Below the pieces are notes generated by a model. The model saw only the letters and a list, made by a program, of their open reading frames with translations. It was not told the origin of the DNA and searched no databases. A DNA stretch of 64,000 bases from Hymenobacter aerophilus DSM 13606. Its GTDB lineage: Bacteria; Bacteroidota; Bacteroidia; Cytophagales; Hymenobacteraceae. The first letter of the stretch is position 1; each line of letters begins with the position of its first letter. Of this stretch, positions 37,082-44,640 are shown one piece after another. Made by a program: the position numbers and the translations under genes. The DNA lies in the NCBI RefSeq assembly GCF_000382225.1, contig NZ_KB907812.1, positions 62,001 through 126,000 on the forward strand, given 5' to 3'.

Positions 37082-40000
37082 CTACGCCAGCAGCTCCTCG
37101 ATGTCCTCCTTCGTCAGGTTTTTGATGACGGCTTCGTCGGTGGAAATCAGGTCGGTTACGAGCTGGATTTTTTTGCGCTGCAGGGCCAGGATTTTCTCCT
37201 CGACGGTGCCGCGGGTGATGAACTTGTAGGTGAACACCGTGCGCTGCTGGCCGATGCGGTGGGCGCGGTCTACTGCCTGGGCCTCCACGGCGGGGTTCCA
37301 CCAGGGGTCGAGCAGGAACACGTAGTCGGCGGCCGTCAGGTTGAGGCCCACGCCGCCGGCTTTCAGGCTGATGAGAAACACGCGCAGCGCGGGCGTTTCC
37401 TGGAAGCGGTTTACCTCGGCGTGCCGGTCGCGGGTGTTGCCATCGAGGTAGGCGTAGGCAATCTGCCGCTCATCGAGGGCGGTGCGCACCAGGGCCAGGT
37501 GCTTCACGAACTGGCTAAACACGAGCACCTTGTGCCCCTCGGCCACCACGCTTTTTATCATCCGGATCACCTCGCGCAGCTTGCCCGATTCGTGGGCGTA
37601 GTTTTCGTCGGCCAGGCGGGGGTGGTTGGCAATCAGGCGCAGCTTGGTGAGGCCCTGCAGCAGCACGAACTGGGTGTTGGCCGAGCCGGTTTCCTCCAGG
37701 CTCTGCAGAATCAGGTTGCGGTAGTGGCTCTTGGTTTCCTCATAGAACTGCTGCTGCTCGTCGGTCATGGCGCAGTAGTCGAGGTTTTCAATCTTTTCGG
37801 GCAGCTCGGTGGCCACCTGGGCCTTGTGGCGGCGCAGGATGAAGGGCTTGATGAGCGCGTGCAGCCGGCGGCGCTTGTCCTCGTCCTGGTGCTTTTCGAT
37901 GGGCTTGAGGAATTCCTTGCGGAAAAACGCCTGCGTGCCCAGCAGCCCGGGGTTGATAAACGACATCTGCGACCACAAATCCATGGTGCTGTTCTCGACG
38001 GGCGTGCCGGTCAGAATCAGGCGGTGGCGGGCCGGCAGCTGGCGCACGGCCTGCGAGGTGGTCGAGCCCGGGTTTTTGATGGCCTGCGACTCGTCGAGAA
38101 TCACGTAGTCGAACTGGTAGGTTTTGAGCAGCTCGATGTCGAGGCGCACGATGCCGTAGCTGGTCAGCACCACGTCGTAATCGGCAAACTGGTCCACGTT
38201 TTTCTCGCGGTAGGTGCCCGTGTAGATGAGCAGGCGCAGGCCGGGCGCGAACTTAAACGCCTCGGTCATCCAGTTGTACACCAGCGAAGTAGGCATCACC
38301 AGCAGCGACGCCGCGCCGTGGGCCGCCGCCATTTCCTTGCGCCGCAGCAGCAGCGCCAGCGTCTGCACGGTGTTGTGGGTGAGCACGAAATCGTCGGTCA
38401 CGTACAGCCGGTCGGGCGCATCTACGGCAATGCACTGGGCCGCCATCGTGCCAACCAACTCTACGGACTTTATGCCGCGGTAGGGCCGATACTTGGTTTT
38501 GGGCCGGTACAGCGCCACTTTTCGCCTCAGTCGGAACGGCACCACCGTGGGCGGCAAACTCAGCGTGAGCGTGTAGGCCAGCTGCCCGGTGCGCGTTTCG
38601 CCGCCGTAGGTGTAGGTGGGCACCTTGCTGCTGCGGCGCACCGTGCCGCCCAACGACTGCACCAGGAAAGTAACGCCCGCAATCAACTCGGCCGAAATTG
38701 AGGTAAACTGACACACGTCGCCGCTGGCCGACACGTAGCCGTCGGTATCCAGCAGGCCCTGCAGCACGGCCAGGCGGGTGGCCACGTCGTTCACCAGGTA
38801 GACCTCCGGGATAAACTTATCCGCCGAGCCGCGCCCTTTCAGGCCCAGCTGTCCGATGGTCTGCATCAGCTCGTTGGTCCAGCCCGCCGCGGCTTTCACC
38901 AGCGTGTAGTCGTAAGTGCCCGCGCGGTGGTGCATGGCGAGGGTGGGCGGCAGCGTGTCGGCCACGTAGTTCACAATGTCCGCGTCGGCTGTGGAAATGC
39001 TGATGCTATTCTGGCGGAAGCAGCCGTCGCCGAGTAGCAGGCCCAGCAGGTAGGGGTCGAGCGGCACGGGCTGGGGCGCAAAGTTCACCGGGGCCACCAG
39101 GGGCACAAACCATTTGGTGTTGCCGTGCCGGTCGTGCAGGTCGTGCTGCAGCGCCGCCAGCTCCTTTACCTGGTAGGGCTGCTGGCGGTACTTCTGCACC
39201 GGACTTTGCACGGACCACAGGTGCTCGGCGCAGCATTCGGCGGTGGCTCCGTCGGTAAACGTCACGCGGTAAATCGGCTTTTCACCCTGCGGAAACACGC
39301 CCGTAATGCGCGAGTGGCCGCCCTGCGAGTTGATGAGCACGTCGCCCACGCGGGCCTCGCCCATGGTTTTCCAGCCGGTGGGCGTCAGCAGACGGGCGTG
39401 CAGCGGCTGGGCTTTGCCCAGGCCCATATCGTCGGCCAGGCAGCCGCCAAACTGGTAGTTCTGCACGAAGTGGAGCCAGTCGTAGCCGGCTTTCTGGTAG
39501 GGGCGCAGCTCGCCGCGGAAGGTGGCGGGCACGGGCTGCTCGGCCACCATCTCGAACTCGCGCAGCTGCTCCAGCTTCCGGCTCATGAGCACGGTAGCGA
39601 GGTTGCCGCTCTGCAAATCGGCCACCAGCGACACGTGGTGCTTGCGCAGACTCAGGCCTTCGTTGTGCTCCTCAGCGAAGGCAAACAGCTCCAGGTACTG
39701 CGCAAACCACTCCTCCGGAATGATGGCAATCTGGCCGTTGGGCAGCCGGAACTCGGGGCGCTTGTTGAGAATGTAGGGCCGCAGCTTGATGAAGGGAATC
39801 TCAAACTCGCCGAAGCGCACCACGCCGTGCACATCAAACCAGTCGTTGGTTTCGGTGATGCCCACCTCCACCGAAACGGCCCCGATAAAGTAGTCCTTGC
39901 CCGACGAGCGGCCCTGTTTCACCGTGAAGCCGCGCTGGGTCAGCTCGTCGGCGTGGTCGTGCAGCCAGCGGAAGGCGGTGGCCTTGTCGAGCAGGGCGCG

Positions 40001-41104
40001 GCCGTTTTCCACCTCCAGGGCCCGGCTCAGCAGCTCGCGCACCACCTCGGCCTCCTGCTCGGCGTTGCGGATGAGGCGGTAGAACACGTAGTTATCGGCC
40101 TGCTTTTCCAGCTTCACGCACACCTTTTTGTCGTGGTCGGAGGGCACCGTGTGCGGGCCGTAGCGGAAGCTCAGGTCGAAGTGGATGTGGTTGGCGGGCG
40201 CCGCCGCCGGCGCGGCGGCCACGGCTGTAGCGGCGGCCGGCCGGCGGCCCGGGCGCGGGGCGGGCGCAACGGCCGTAGCCGCCGCGCCGGCCGCCGCTAC
40301 CGGGGCATCGGAAAACGTGAGCTGGGGCCGGGCCACGTAGCGCTCCGAGCGGATATCGAAGCCGCGGGCGTGCACATCGAACGACTCGACCAGCGGGGCC
40401 ACGAACTTGCGGAAGTAGCTGTCCTCGACCTGCCGCGGAATAACGATGAACTTCTTGCTTAGGAAGGGCTTGAGCTTCTTACCGTCGACCTCGTTGCGGA
40501 AATTGTGCAGCACGTCGCCCACCAGCAACCAGGCGGGCTGCTCGCACACAATTACCGCGTCTTTGTACTGGAAATCGAGCTTTTGTCCCTGGTACTGAAT
40601 GGTGGGAAAGTAGTGCGTATTCTCCTCGTTGCGCCGGAAGTGGAACAGCACCGAGGCCGGCTCGGGGGCCAGGGAAATTTCGCGCCAGGTCGGCTCGCCG
40701 TCGCGGCCCATAATGAACACGCACTTGCCCGCCAGCCGGCTCAGAATCCGGCCCATGCGCGCCTGCACGTACTGGCAAATGGCGTCCTGCAGCGCCTTAT
40801 CGCCCTTCTCAGGGTCGTATGCCTTCAGGAAGAAATCGGCCGGCGTGGTCTTCTTTTTAGGCCCGAACTCCTTGATAACCGCGTCCTGGCTTATCTGGTC
40901 GGTGAGGGCAACCAGCTCGAAGTCGGTGGCATCGAGGCCGGTGCCAAACTCGGCGGCGTTGCGGGCCGATACCGTTTGGTGCAGCAGCGTCAGCTGCCCC
41001 CGCTCGTTGCGCTGCACCACGTACGACTCGAACAGATAGCCCAGATATTCATGCTCCAGCAGCGAATAAACAATCTGAAACGGCTCAGTAGTTGAGACCT
41101 TCAT
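37082..41104 (-). CDS. SNF2-family DEAD/DEAH-like helicase (precursor containing an intein)
   Basis: A 1340-residue precursor; 993 residues after removal of the intein at residues 565-911. The N-terminal half (1-540) is the bacterial SNF2-associated region with an Ala/Pro-rich disordered insert near residue 290. The ATPase core has the P-loop DDMGLGK|T split by the intein, then LLVMPTSLVYNW, DESQAIKNPGS (motif II, DESQ), LILTGTPVENSTMDLW (III), and helicase C with LVFSQFVKHLALVRTAL, ISLKAGGVGLNLTAADYVF and AVDRAHRIGQQR. Likely an ATP-driven DNA translocase or remodeller. The start at 41104 (MKVSTTEPFQ) is chosen over an upstream ATG. Without splicing the P-loop is broken, so no ATPase activity is expected. 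Confidence 0.94.
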   Translation of the reverse strand: MKVSTTEPFQIVYSLLEHEYLGYLFESYVVQRNERGQLTLLHQTVSARNAAEFGTGLDATDFELVALTDQISQDAVIKEFGPKKKTTPADFFLKAYDPEKGDKALQDAICQYVQARMGRILSRLAGKCVFIMGRDGEPTWREISLAPEPASVLFHFRRNEENTHYFPTIQYQGQKLDFQYKDAVIVCEQPAWLLVGDVLHNFRNEVDGKKLKPFLSKKFIVIPRQVEDSYFRKFVAPLVESFDVHARGFDIRSERYVARPQLTFSDAPVAAAGAAATAVAPAPRPGRRPAAATAVAAAPAAAPANHIHFDLSFRYGPHTVPSDHDKKVCVKLEKQADNYVFYRLIRNAEQEAEVVRELLSRALEVENGRALLDKATAFRWLHDHADELTQRGFTVKQGRSSGKDYFIGAVSVEVGITETNDWFDVHGVVRFGEFEIPFIKLRPYILNKRPEFRLPNGQIAIIPEEWFAQYLELFAFAEEHNEGLSLRKHHVSLVADLQSGNLATVLMSRKLEQLREFEMVAEQPVPATFRGELRPYQKAGYDWLHFVQNYQFGGCLADDMGLGKAQPLHARLLTPTGWKTMGEARVGDVLINSQGGHSRITGVFPQGEKPIYRVTFTDGATAECCAEHLWSVQSPVQKYRQQPYQVKELAALQHDLHDRHGNTKWFVPLVAPVNFAPQPVPLDPYLLGLLLGDGCFRQNSISISTADADIVNYVADTLPPTLAMHHRAGTYDYTLVKAAAGWTNELMQTIGQLGLKGRGSADKFIPEVYLVNDVATRLAVLQGLLDTDGYVSASGDVCQFTSISAELIAGVTFLVQSLGGTVRRSSKVPTYTYGGETRTGQLAYTLTLSLPPTVVPFRLRRKVALYRPKTKYRPYRGIKSVELVGTMAAQCIAVDAPDRLYVTDDFVLTHNTVQTLALLLRRKEMAAAHGAASLLVMPTSLVYNWMTEAFKFAPGLRLLIYTGTYREKNVDQFADYDVVLTSYGIVRLDIELLKTYQFDYVILDESQAIKNPGSTTSQAVRQLPARHRLILTGTPVENSTMDLWSQMSFINPGLLGTQAFFRKEFLKPIEKHQDEDKRRRLHALIKPFILRRHKAQVATELPEKIENLDYCAMTDEQQQFYEETKSHYRNLILQSLEETGSANTQFVLLQGLTKLRLIANHPRLADENYAHESGKLREVIRMIKSVVAEGHKVLVFSQFVKHLALVRTALDERQIAYAYLDGNTRDRHAEVNRFQETPALRVFLISLKAGGVGLNLTAADYVFLLDPWWNPAVEAQAVDRAHRIGQQRTVFTYKFITRGTVEEKILALQRKKIQLVTDLISTDEAVIKNLTKEDIEELLA
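38372..39412 (-). mobile_element. Intein (class 3-type, LAGLIDADG) inside the SNF2 P-loop
   Basis: A 347-codon in-frame insert lies exactly between Lys and Thr of the Walker A GLGKT. It starts with Ala (AQPLHARLLTPTGWKTMGEA) and ends FVLTHN with +1 Thr. Class 3 hallmarks: non-nucleophilic residue 1; Trp66 in block B (AEHLWSV); Cys327 in block F (QCIAVDAPDRLYVTDD); Thr345 in block G (VLTHN); terminal Asn347 preceded by His346. A homing-endonuclease domain sits between, with LAGLIDADG motifs YLLGLLLGDG (121-130) and VLQGLLDTDG (216-225), both keeping the acidic residue. Splicing restores GLGKTVQTLALL. Class assignment is from motifs only. Confidence 0.93.
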
Positions 41105-41190
41105 GGTTAGACTTAGTAGGGGCAATGAAACCTAAACAGCCCGCTAAATAGGGTAATTTTAGCCAATAACGAAGGTCGACAGTAAAATAA

Positions 41191-41222
41191 AACCGGGCCG
41201 CCGTCGTTGCGGCGGCCCGGTT
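41191..41222 (-). terminator. Intrinsic terminator after the LolC/E-like permease gene
   Basis: AACCGGGCCGCCG pairs perfectly with CGGCGGCCCGGTT around a TCGTTG loop; on the minus strand it is followed by TTATTTTACTG. Ends the leftward permease transcript before the helicase gene. Confidence 0.85.
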
Positions 41223-41265
41223 GGGCCAAAGCGGCAGGCCCGATGGCCGCCCCCGGGCAGCTACG

Positions 41266-42492
41266 CTACAGGTTGTCGCGCACGTCGAGGCGCGAGGCGT
41301 TGAGGGCCGGCCGGATGGAGACGGTGATGGTGATGATGATGATGGCAATGCCGGTGAGCACGATATCGGAGAGCTGCATTTTCACCGGGTAGGCGTCCAC
41401 GACGCTCGTGGCCATGCCCATGCTCACAATATGGAACGTCTGCTGAATCCAGCAGATGCCCACCCCAATCACGAGGCCGGCAATGGCGCCCACCTGGGCC
41501 ACAATGGCGCCCTCAAACAGGAAGATGTTGCGGATGGTGCGCTGGTCGGCGCCCATGGCCATGAGCACGGCCATATCCTTCTTCTTGTCAATCACCAGCA
41601 TCGAGAGCGAGAAGAAGATGTTGATGCTGGCAATGAGCAGAATGAAGGCGAAGGTGATGAAAACGAACATCTTCTCGACCTTAATAGCCTTGAGCAACGA
41701 CACGTGCTGCTCGTCGGAGTTGAGCACCTTAAAGGTGGGCCCGAGCCGTTCGCGCAGCGTTTTCTGCACCTGCTCAATGTCCTGGCCGTCTTTCACCTTC
41801 ACTTCCAGGGCGGTGCGGCGGGTGCCGTAGCTGAGCAGGTCGCGGGCAAACTCCAGGGGCACGTAAATGTAGCTGTCGTCGATGCGCTGCTCAATGAGGA
41901 AAACGCCGCCGGCCAGAATATTTTTCTGGGTGAAATAGGCATCGGGGTCCATAGAAACCCGGAATTTGCCGGCCTTGGGGTAGAGCAGGCGCATGGGCGC
42001 GAAGCGGTTGTCGAGGGCGATGCTGAGCTCGTGCTGCACGCCGGCGCCCAGCAGCGCGTAGTCGCGGCCCTCGCGCTGCAAATCGGAGCTGCCGTCGACA
42101 ATGGCCGAGTCGATGTTGCTCTGGTAGTGATAGTTGGCCGACACGCCCTTCATCTTCACCACCATCTGCCGGTCGCGGTACTGCAGCAGGGCGTTGTCCT
42201 CAATCACCTCGGTTACCAGCCGCACGCCGGGCGTGCGCTGCACGCGCACCAGCAGCGGGGCCGCCAGCTCAAACGATTTGCCCTGCACGGAAGTCACCAC
42301 CAGATCGGGGTCGGATTTGCCGTAGAGGCTGCGCACCAGATCTTCGAGGCCGTTGAAGACAGAGAGCACGATAATGAGGGCCGTGGTGCCCACCGCCACC
42401 CCCACCATCGAGATGTTGGAAATGATGCTGATGATGTTGCGCTTTTTCTTGGAGGAAAAATAGCGCCGGGCAATGAGCAGCGGGACGTTCAC
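41266..42492 (-). CDS. ABC transporter permease, FtsX/LolC-LolE family
   Basis: A 408-residue inner-membrane protein. N-terminus MNVPLLIARRYFSSKKKRNI then TM1 (VGVAVGTTALIIVLSVFNG), a periplasmic MacB_PCD-type domain, and three C-terminal TM segments (FVFITFAFILLIASINIFFSL; LFEGAIVAQVGAIAGLVIGV; IVLTGIAIIIITITVSIRP). The LYGKSDPDL and ALNASRLDVRDNL motifs resemble lipoprotein-releasing LolC/E proteins. No ATPase gene is adjacent. Probably extracts lipoproteins from the inner membrane, by family. Confidence 0.9.
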   Translation of the reverse strand: MNVPLLIARRYFSSKKKRNIISIISNISMVGVAVGTTALIIVLSVFNGLEDLVRSLYGKSDPDLVVTSVQGKSFELAAPLLVRVQRTPGVRLVTEVIEDNALLQYRDRQMVVKMKGVSANYHYQSNIDSAIVDGSSDLQREGRDYALLGAGVQHELSIALDNRFAPMRLLYPKAGKFRVSMDPDAYFTQKNILAGGVFLIEQRIDDSYIYVPLEFARDLLSYGTRRTALEVKVKDGQDIEQVQKTLRERLGPTFKVLNSDEQHVSLLKAIKVEKMFVFITFAFILLIASINIFFSLSMLVIDKKKDMAVLMAMGADQRTIRNIFLFEGAIVAQVGAIAGLVIGVGICWIQQTFHIVSMGMATSVVDAYPVKMQLSDIVLTGIAIIIITITVSIRPALNASRLDVRDNL

Positions 42493-42591
42493 GGGCGGGA
42501 CGCGGCGGAGAAAACACGGGGGAAAGGGTTACGGGCGGCAACGGCCTTTCGCTTCTCTTGAGGCAAAGTTGAAAAAGTAAAACTACCGCCC

Positions 42592-42927
42592 CTAGCTGGC
42601 GCGGCGCATAAAATCTTCGAGGCGGCGCAGGCGCTCCTCATGGTCTTGGAACACAGTAGTCCGTACATCGCGCAAATCGGAACGGATGGCTCCCAGATGG
42701 TCGAGCACAGCGTTGGCGAAGTTGTTGAAGCCCGCTTCGCCTCGGTCAAGGCGGTCGAGAATACGCTCCTGGGTTTGCTGCATCTGCTCCTGGGTTTCCA
42801 GCATTTTCCCTTGTACAGCCAGAATATTATCCAGCGCGCGGCCTTGCTTGTCAAGCAGCACGCTGTGCTGTTGCAGTTGGATGAGCATTTCGGCAATTAC
42901 CTCCGAGTAATCATTTTTGTCGGCCAT
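42592..42927 (-). CDS. Small coiled-coil protein
   Basis: A 111-residue protein, almost entirely heptad-like: MLIQLQQHSVLLDKQGRALD, ILAVQGKMLETQEQMQQTQE, RILDRLDRGEAG, LGAIRSDLRDVRTTVFQDHE. No TM segment or signal. No family recognised; such small coiled-coil proteins are often scaffold or transposon-accessory proteins, but nothing here decides. Lies between the permease and methyltransferase genes. Confidence 0.65.
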   Translation of the reverse strand: MADKNDYSEVIAEMLIQLQQHSVLLDKQGRALDNILAVQGKMLETQEQMQQTQERILDRLDRGEAGFNNFANAVLDHLGAIRSDLRDVRTTVFQDHEERLRRLEDFMRRAS

Positions 42928-42982
42928 AGCAGCGCAGTTGAGCGGGTTCTGCAGCCAAGATACGCCGCCGGGGCGGAAAGGT

Positions 42983-43792
42983 CTATTTCCAGGCCTTCAC
43001 AATCAGGCCGGTGCCCGACTCGTGCCGGGTGCTGGCGTCGAGCCAGTTCAGCAGCAGGCAGAAGGGGAACGTGACGAGGTAGTAGAAGGGCAGCAGCAGG
43101 GAAAACCACTTCGAGGCGCCCAGCATCTGGATGGGGTACTTCATGCTCAGGCGCCACGAAATCTGGCCCGGCTCGCCGTAGCTGTAGCGGGCCTCGATGC
43201 GCTCAAACCCGGCCGCGCGCAGCTTCTGCTGGATTTCGTGGATGTTGTAGCCGTCGCGCACGTGTTCCTCAATAAAGCTGGTTTCGCCGTCGGAGTGCAC
43301 GTCGGAGCCGCCCTGGTCGCTGGGGGTCGAGATGAGCAGCATGCCGCCATCCTTGAGCGAGGCGTGGATGTTTTTGAACACCTCCACATCTTCCAGAATG
43401 TGCTCCATCACATCCACCGAAAGCGCCAGGTCGAAGGTGTTGGGCTGCTGGTAAAGCACGAGGTCCTGCACGGCAAACTGGGCGTTTACGCGGCCAATCT
43501 GGCGGAAGAAGCGGTTGGAATCGGCCACCTGCTCCTCTTTTACGTCGACGGCCAGAATTTCCCACTTCGGGCTCTGGCCCGACAACCAGTAGGTGTACTG
43601 CCCGAAGCCCGAGCCGGCATCGAGGATGGCCAGCGGCTCCTGGCTACGGCCTTTGCCCCACTCGCGCAGTTCGCGGTGCACGTGCCAGGTGCGCAGCAGC
43701 AGCAGATCGAGCAGGTGGTAAAAAACCTGCCGCAGCCAGGGCGTGCGGTTGAACACGTCGCCGAGCGACTTTTTAATCGGGTCGTAATGCAA
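42983..43792 (-). CDS. Class I SAM-dependent methyltransferase
   Basis: A 269-residue protein. Motif I LAILDAGSGFGQYTYWLSG at about residues 50-70, ILAVDVKEEQVADSN (acidic loop), and LALSVDVMEHILEDVEVFKN, with ISTPSDQGGSDVHSDGETSF after motif III. A hydrophobic segment near the C-terminus (FSLLLPFYYLVTFPFCLLLNW) suggests membrane association. No ATG fits: the longer frame from 43909 runs through an inverted repeat, so TTG at 43792 (LHYDPIKKSLGDVFNRTP) is chosen. Substrate unknown. Confidence 0.82.
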   Translation of the reverse strand: MHYDPIKKSLGDVFNRTPWLRQVFYHLLDLLLLRTWHVHRELREWGKGRSQEPLAILDAGSGFGQYTYWLSGQSPKWEILAVDVKEEQVADSNRFFRQIGRVNAQFAVQDLVLYQQPNTFDLALSVDVMEHILEDVEVFKNIHASLKDGGMLLISTPSDQGGSDVHSDGETSFIEEHVRDGYNIHEIQQKLRAAGFERIEARYSYGEPGQISWRLSMKYPIQMLGASKWFSLLLPFYYLVTFPFCLLLNWLDASTRHESGTGLIVKAWK

Positions 43793-43801
43793 GAGGGGAA
43801 C

Positions 43802-43932
43802 TAGTGAGATGGTGAAATGGGGAGTTGACGTTGGGCTAGCCAACTGGCGAAAGGAGGGGGCTGAACAGCTCGTTGGCCGATGAAAACTGGTTGAACGGCA
43901 ACTCACCATTTCACCATTTCACCACCTCACTA
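43802..43932. repeat. Inverted short-word repeat
   Basis: TAGTGAGATGGTGAAATGGG and GAGTTG at 43802-43828 are matched in inverse by CAACTCACCATTTCACCATT and TCACCACCTCACTA at 43899-43932. The right arm carries the rbfA stop codon (CTA at 43930-43932 on the plus strand). Confidence 0.75.
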
Positions 43933-44394
43933 CTCCGCCGGGCCGCCAAACAGGCGCGGGCGCGGTCCGCCGGGGCGGGTGGCCGCGTCGGTGTCTTCGT
44001 TGGGGGTGGGCTCGGCGGGGGCGGGCGGAATCTCCAGGTCGCCGAACACGCGGTCCATCTGGGCAGCGTAGGCGGCCGAGTCGTCGAGGAAAAACACCAG
44101 CTCGGGCACGATGCGCAGCTGGCGGCGGATGCGCTTGGCCAGCGCCTGCCGGATGGCCTTGCCGTTGTCTTTCACCAGCACCAGCTGCTGCTCGCCCTGG
44201 CTGGCCTTGTCGGCCGCGCTGCCGATGTTGAGCACGCTCAGGTACACGCGGGCCACGCCCAGGTCGGGCGACACGCGCACCAGGCTGATGCCGGGCGGCA
44301 GGCCCGGAAACAGGTGCGGCAGCTCGCGCTGAAATACGGCCGCCAGCTCCTGCTGCAGCAGGCTGGCTACTTTTTGTTGTCGTTTGCTTTCCAT
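43930..44394 (-). CDS. rbfA: Ribosome-binding factor A
   Basis: 30S maturation factor with a KH-like fold. 154 residues from the start at 44394 (MESKRQQKVASLLQQELAAV). Conserved SLVRVSPDLGVARVYLSVL and RIRRQLRIVPELVFFLDDS with the acidic C-terminal extension (PAEPTPNEDTDAATRPGGP) common in Bacteroidota. The stop codon lies at the edge of an inverted repeat. A -7 box is only 10 bases upstream, implying a nearly leaderless transcript. Confidence 0.94.
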   Translation of the reverse strand: MESKRQQKVASLLQQELAAVFQRELPHLFPGLPPGISLVRVSPDLGVARVYLSVLNIGSAADKASQGEQQLVLVKDNGKAIRQALAKRIRRQLRIVPELVFFLDDSAAYAAQMDRVFGDLEIPPAPAEPTPNEDTDAATRPGGPRPRLFGGPAE

Positions 44395-44403
44395 AAGAAT
44401 AGG

Positions 44404-44411
44404 CAAAGATA
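44404..44411 (-). promoter_or_regulatory. -7 box TATCTTTG for rbfA
   Basis: CAAAGATA on the plus strand; minus strand TATCTTTG, 10 bases before the rbfA ATG. Exact consensus match. Confidence 0.6.
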
Positions 44412-44468
44412 CGAATTGAGGCCTTGAGGATTGGCGGCCCAGGCGGCTAAAAGGTTGAGGCGGGCGGC

Positions 44469-44590
44469 GGGCAAAGATATTGTCATCTTGAGCTTGCGAA
44501 GGACCTTATCACGCATAAACGGCCGCAACAACAACTCCTTCTTGCATGATAAGGCCCGTTGCTGCGCTCAGGATGACAGTATCTTTGCCC
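44469..44590. repeat. Intergenic palindrome, GTCATC(C/T)TGAGC family, with promoter-like ends
   Basis: GGGCAAAGATATTGTCATCT and inverse GATGACAGTATCTTTGCCC: the palindrome extends beyond the shared GTCATC core to include TATCTTTG boxes pointing outward on both sides (44472-44479 minus; 44580-44587 plus). Inner arms GGACCTTATC / GATAAGG are degenerate in this copy. Confidence 0.85.
44580..44587 (+). promoter_or_regulatory. -7 box TATCTTTG in a palindrome arm, for the membrane protein gene
   Basis: Exact TAnnTTTG match inside the right edge of the palindrome, 54 bases before the TTG start at 44641. Confidence 0.5.
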
Positions 44591-44640
44591 GTCATCCTGC
44601 CCCAGTCCCACAGTTCTCCGGACCTTCACCTTTCTGCCCT

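Noticed and set aside
38372..39412. Alternative that the insert in the SNF2 protein is a nested functional domain rather than an intein
   Set aside because: It sits exactly inside the P-loop, has intein blocks A, B, F and G with a terminal His-Asn, and two LAGLIDADG motifs; no helicase domain insert is known at this site.
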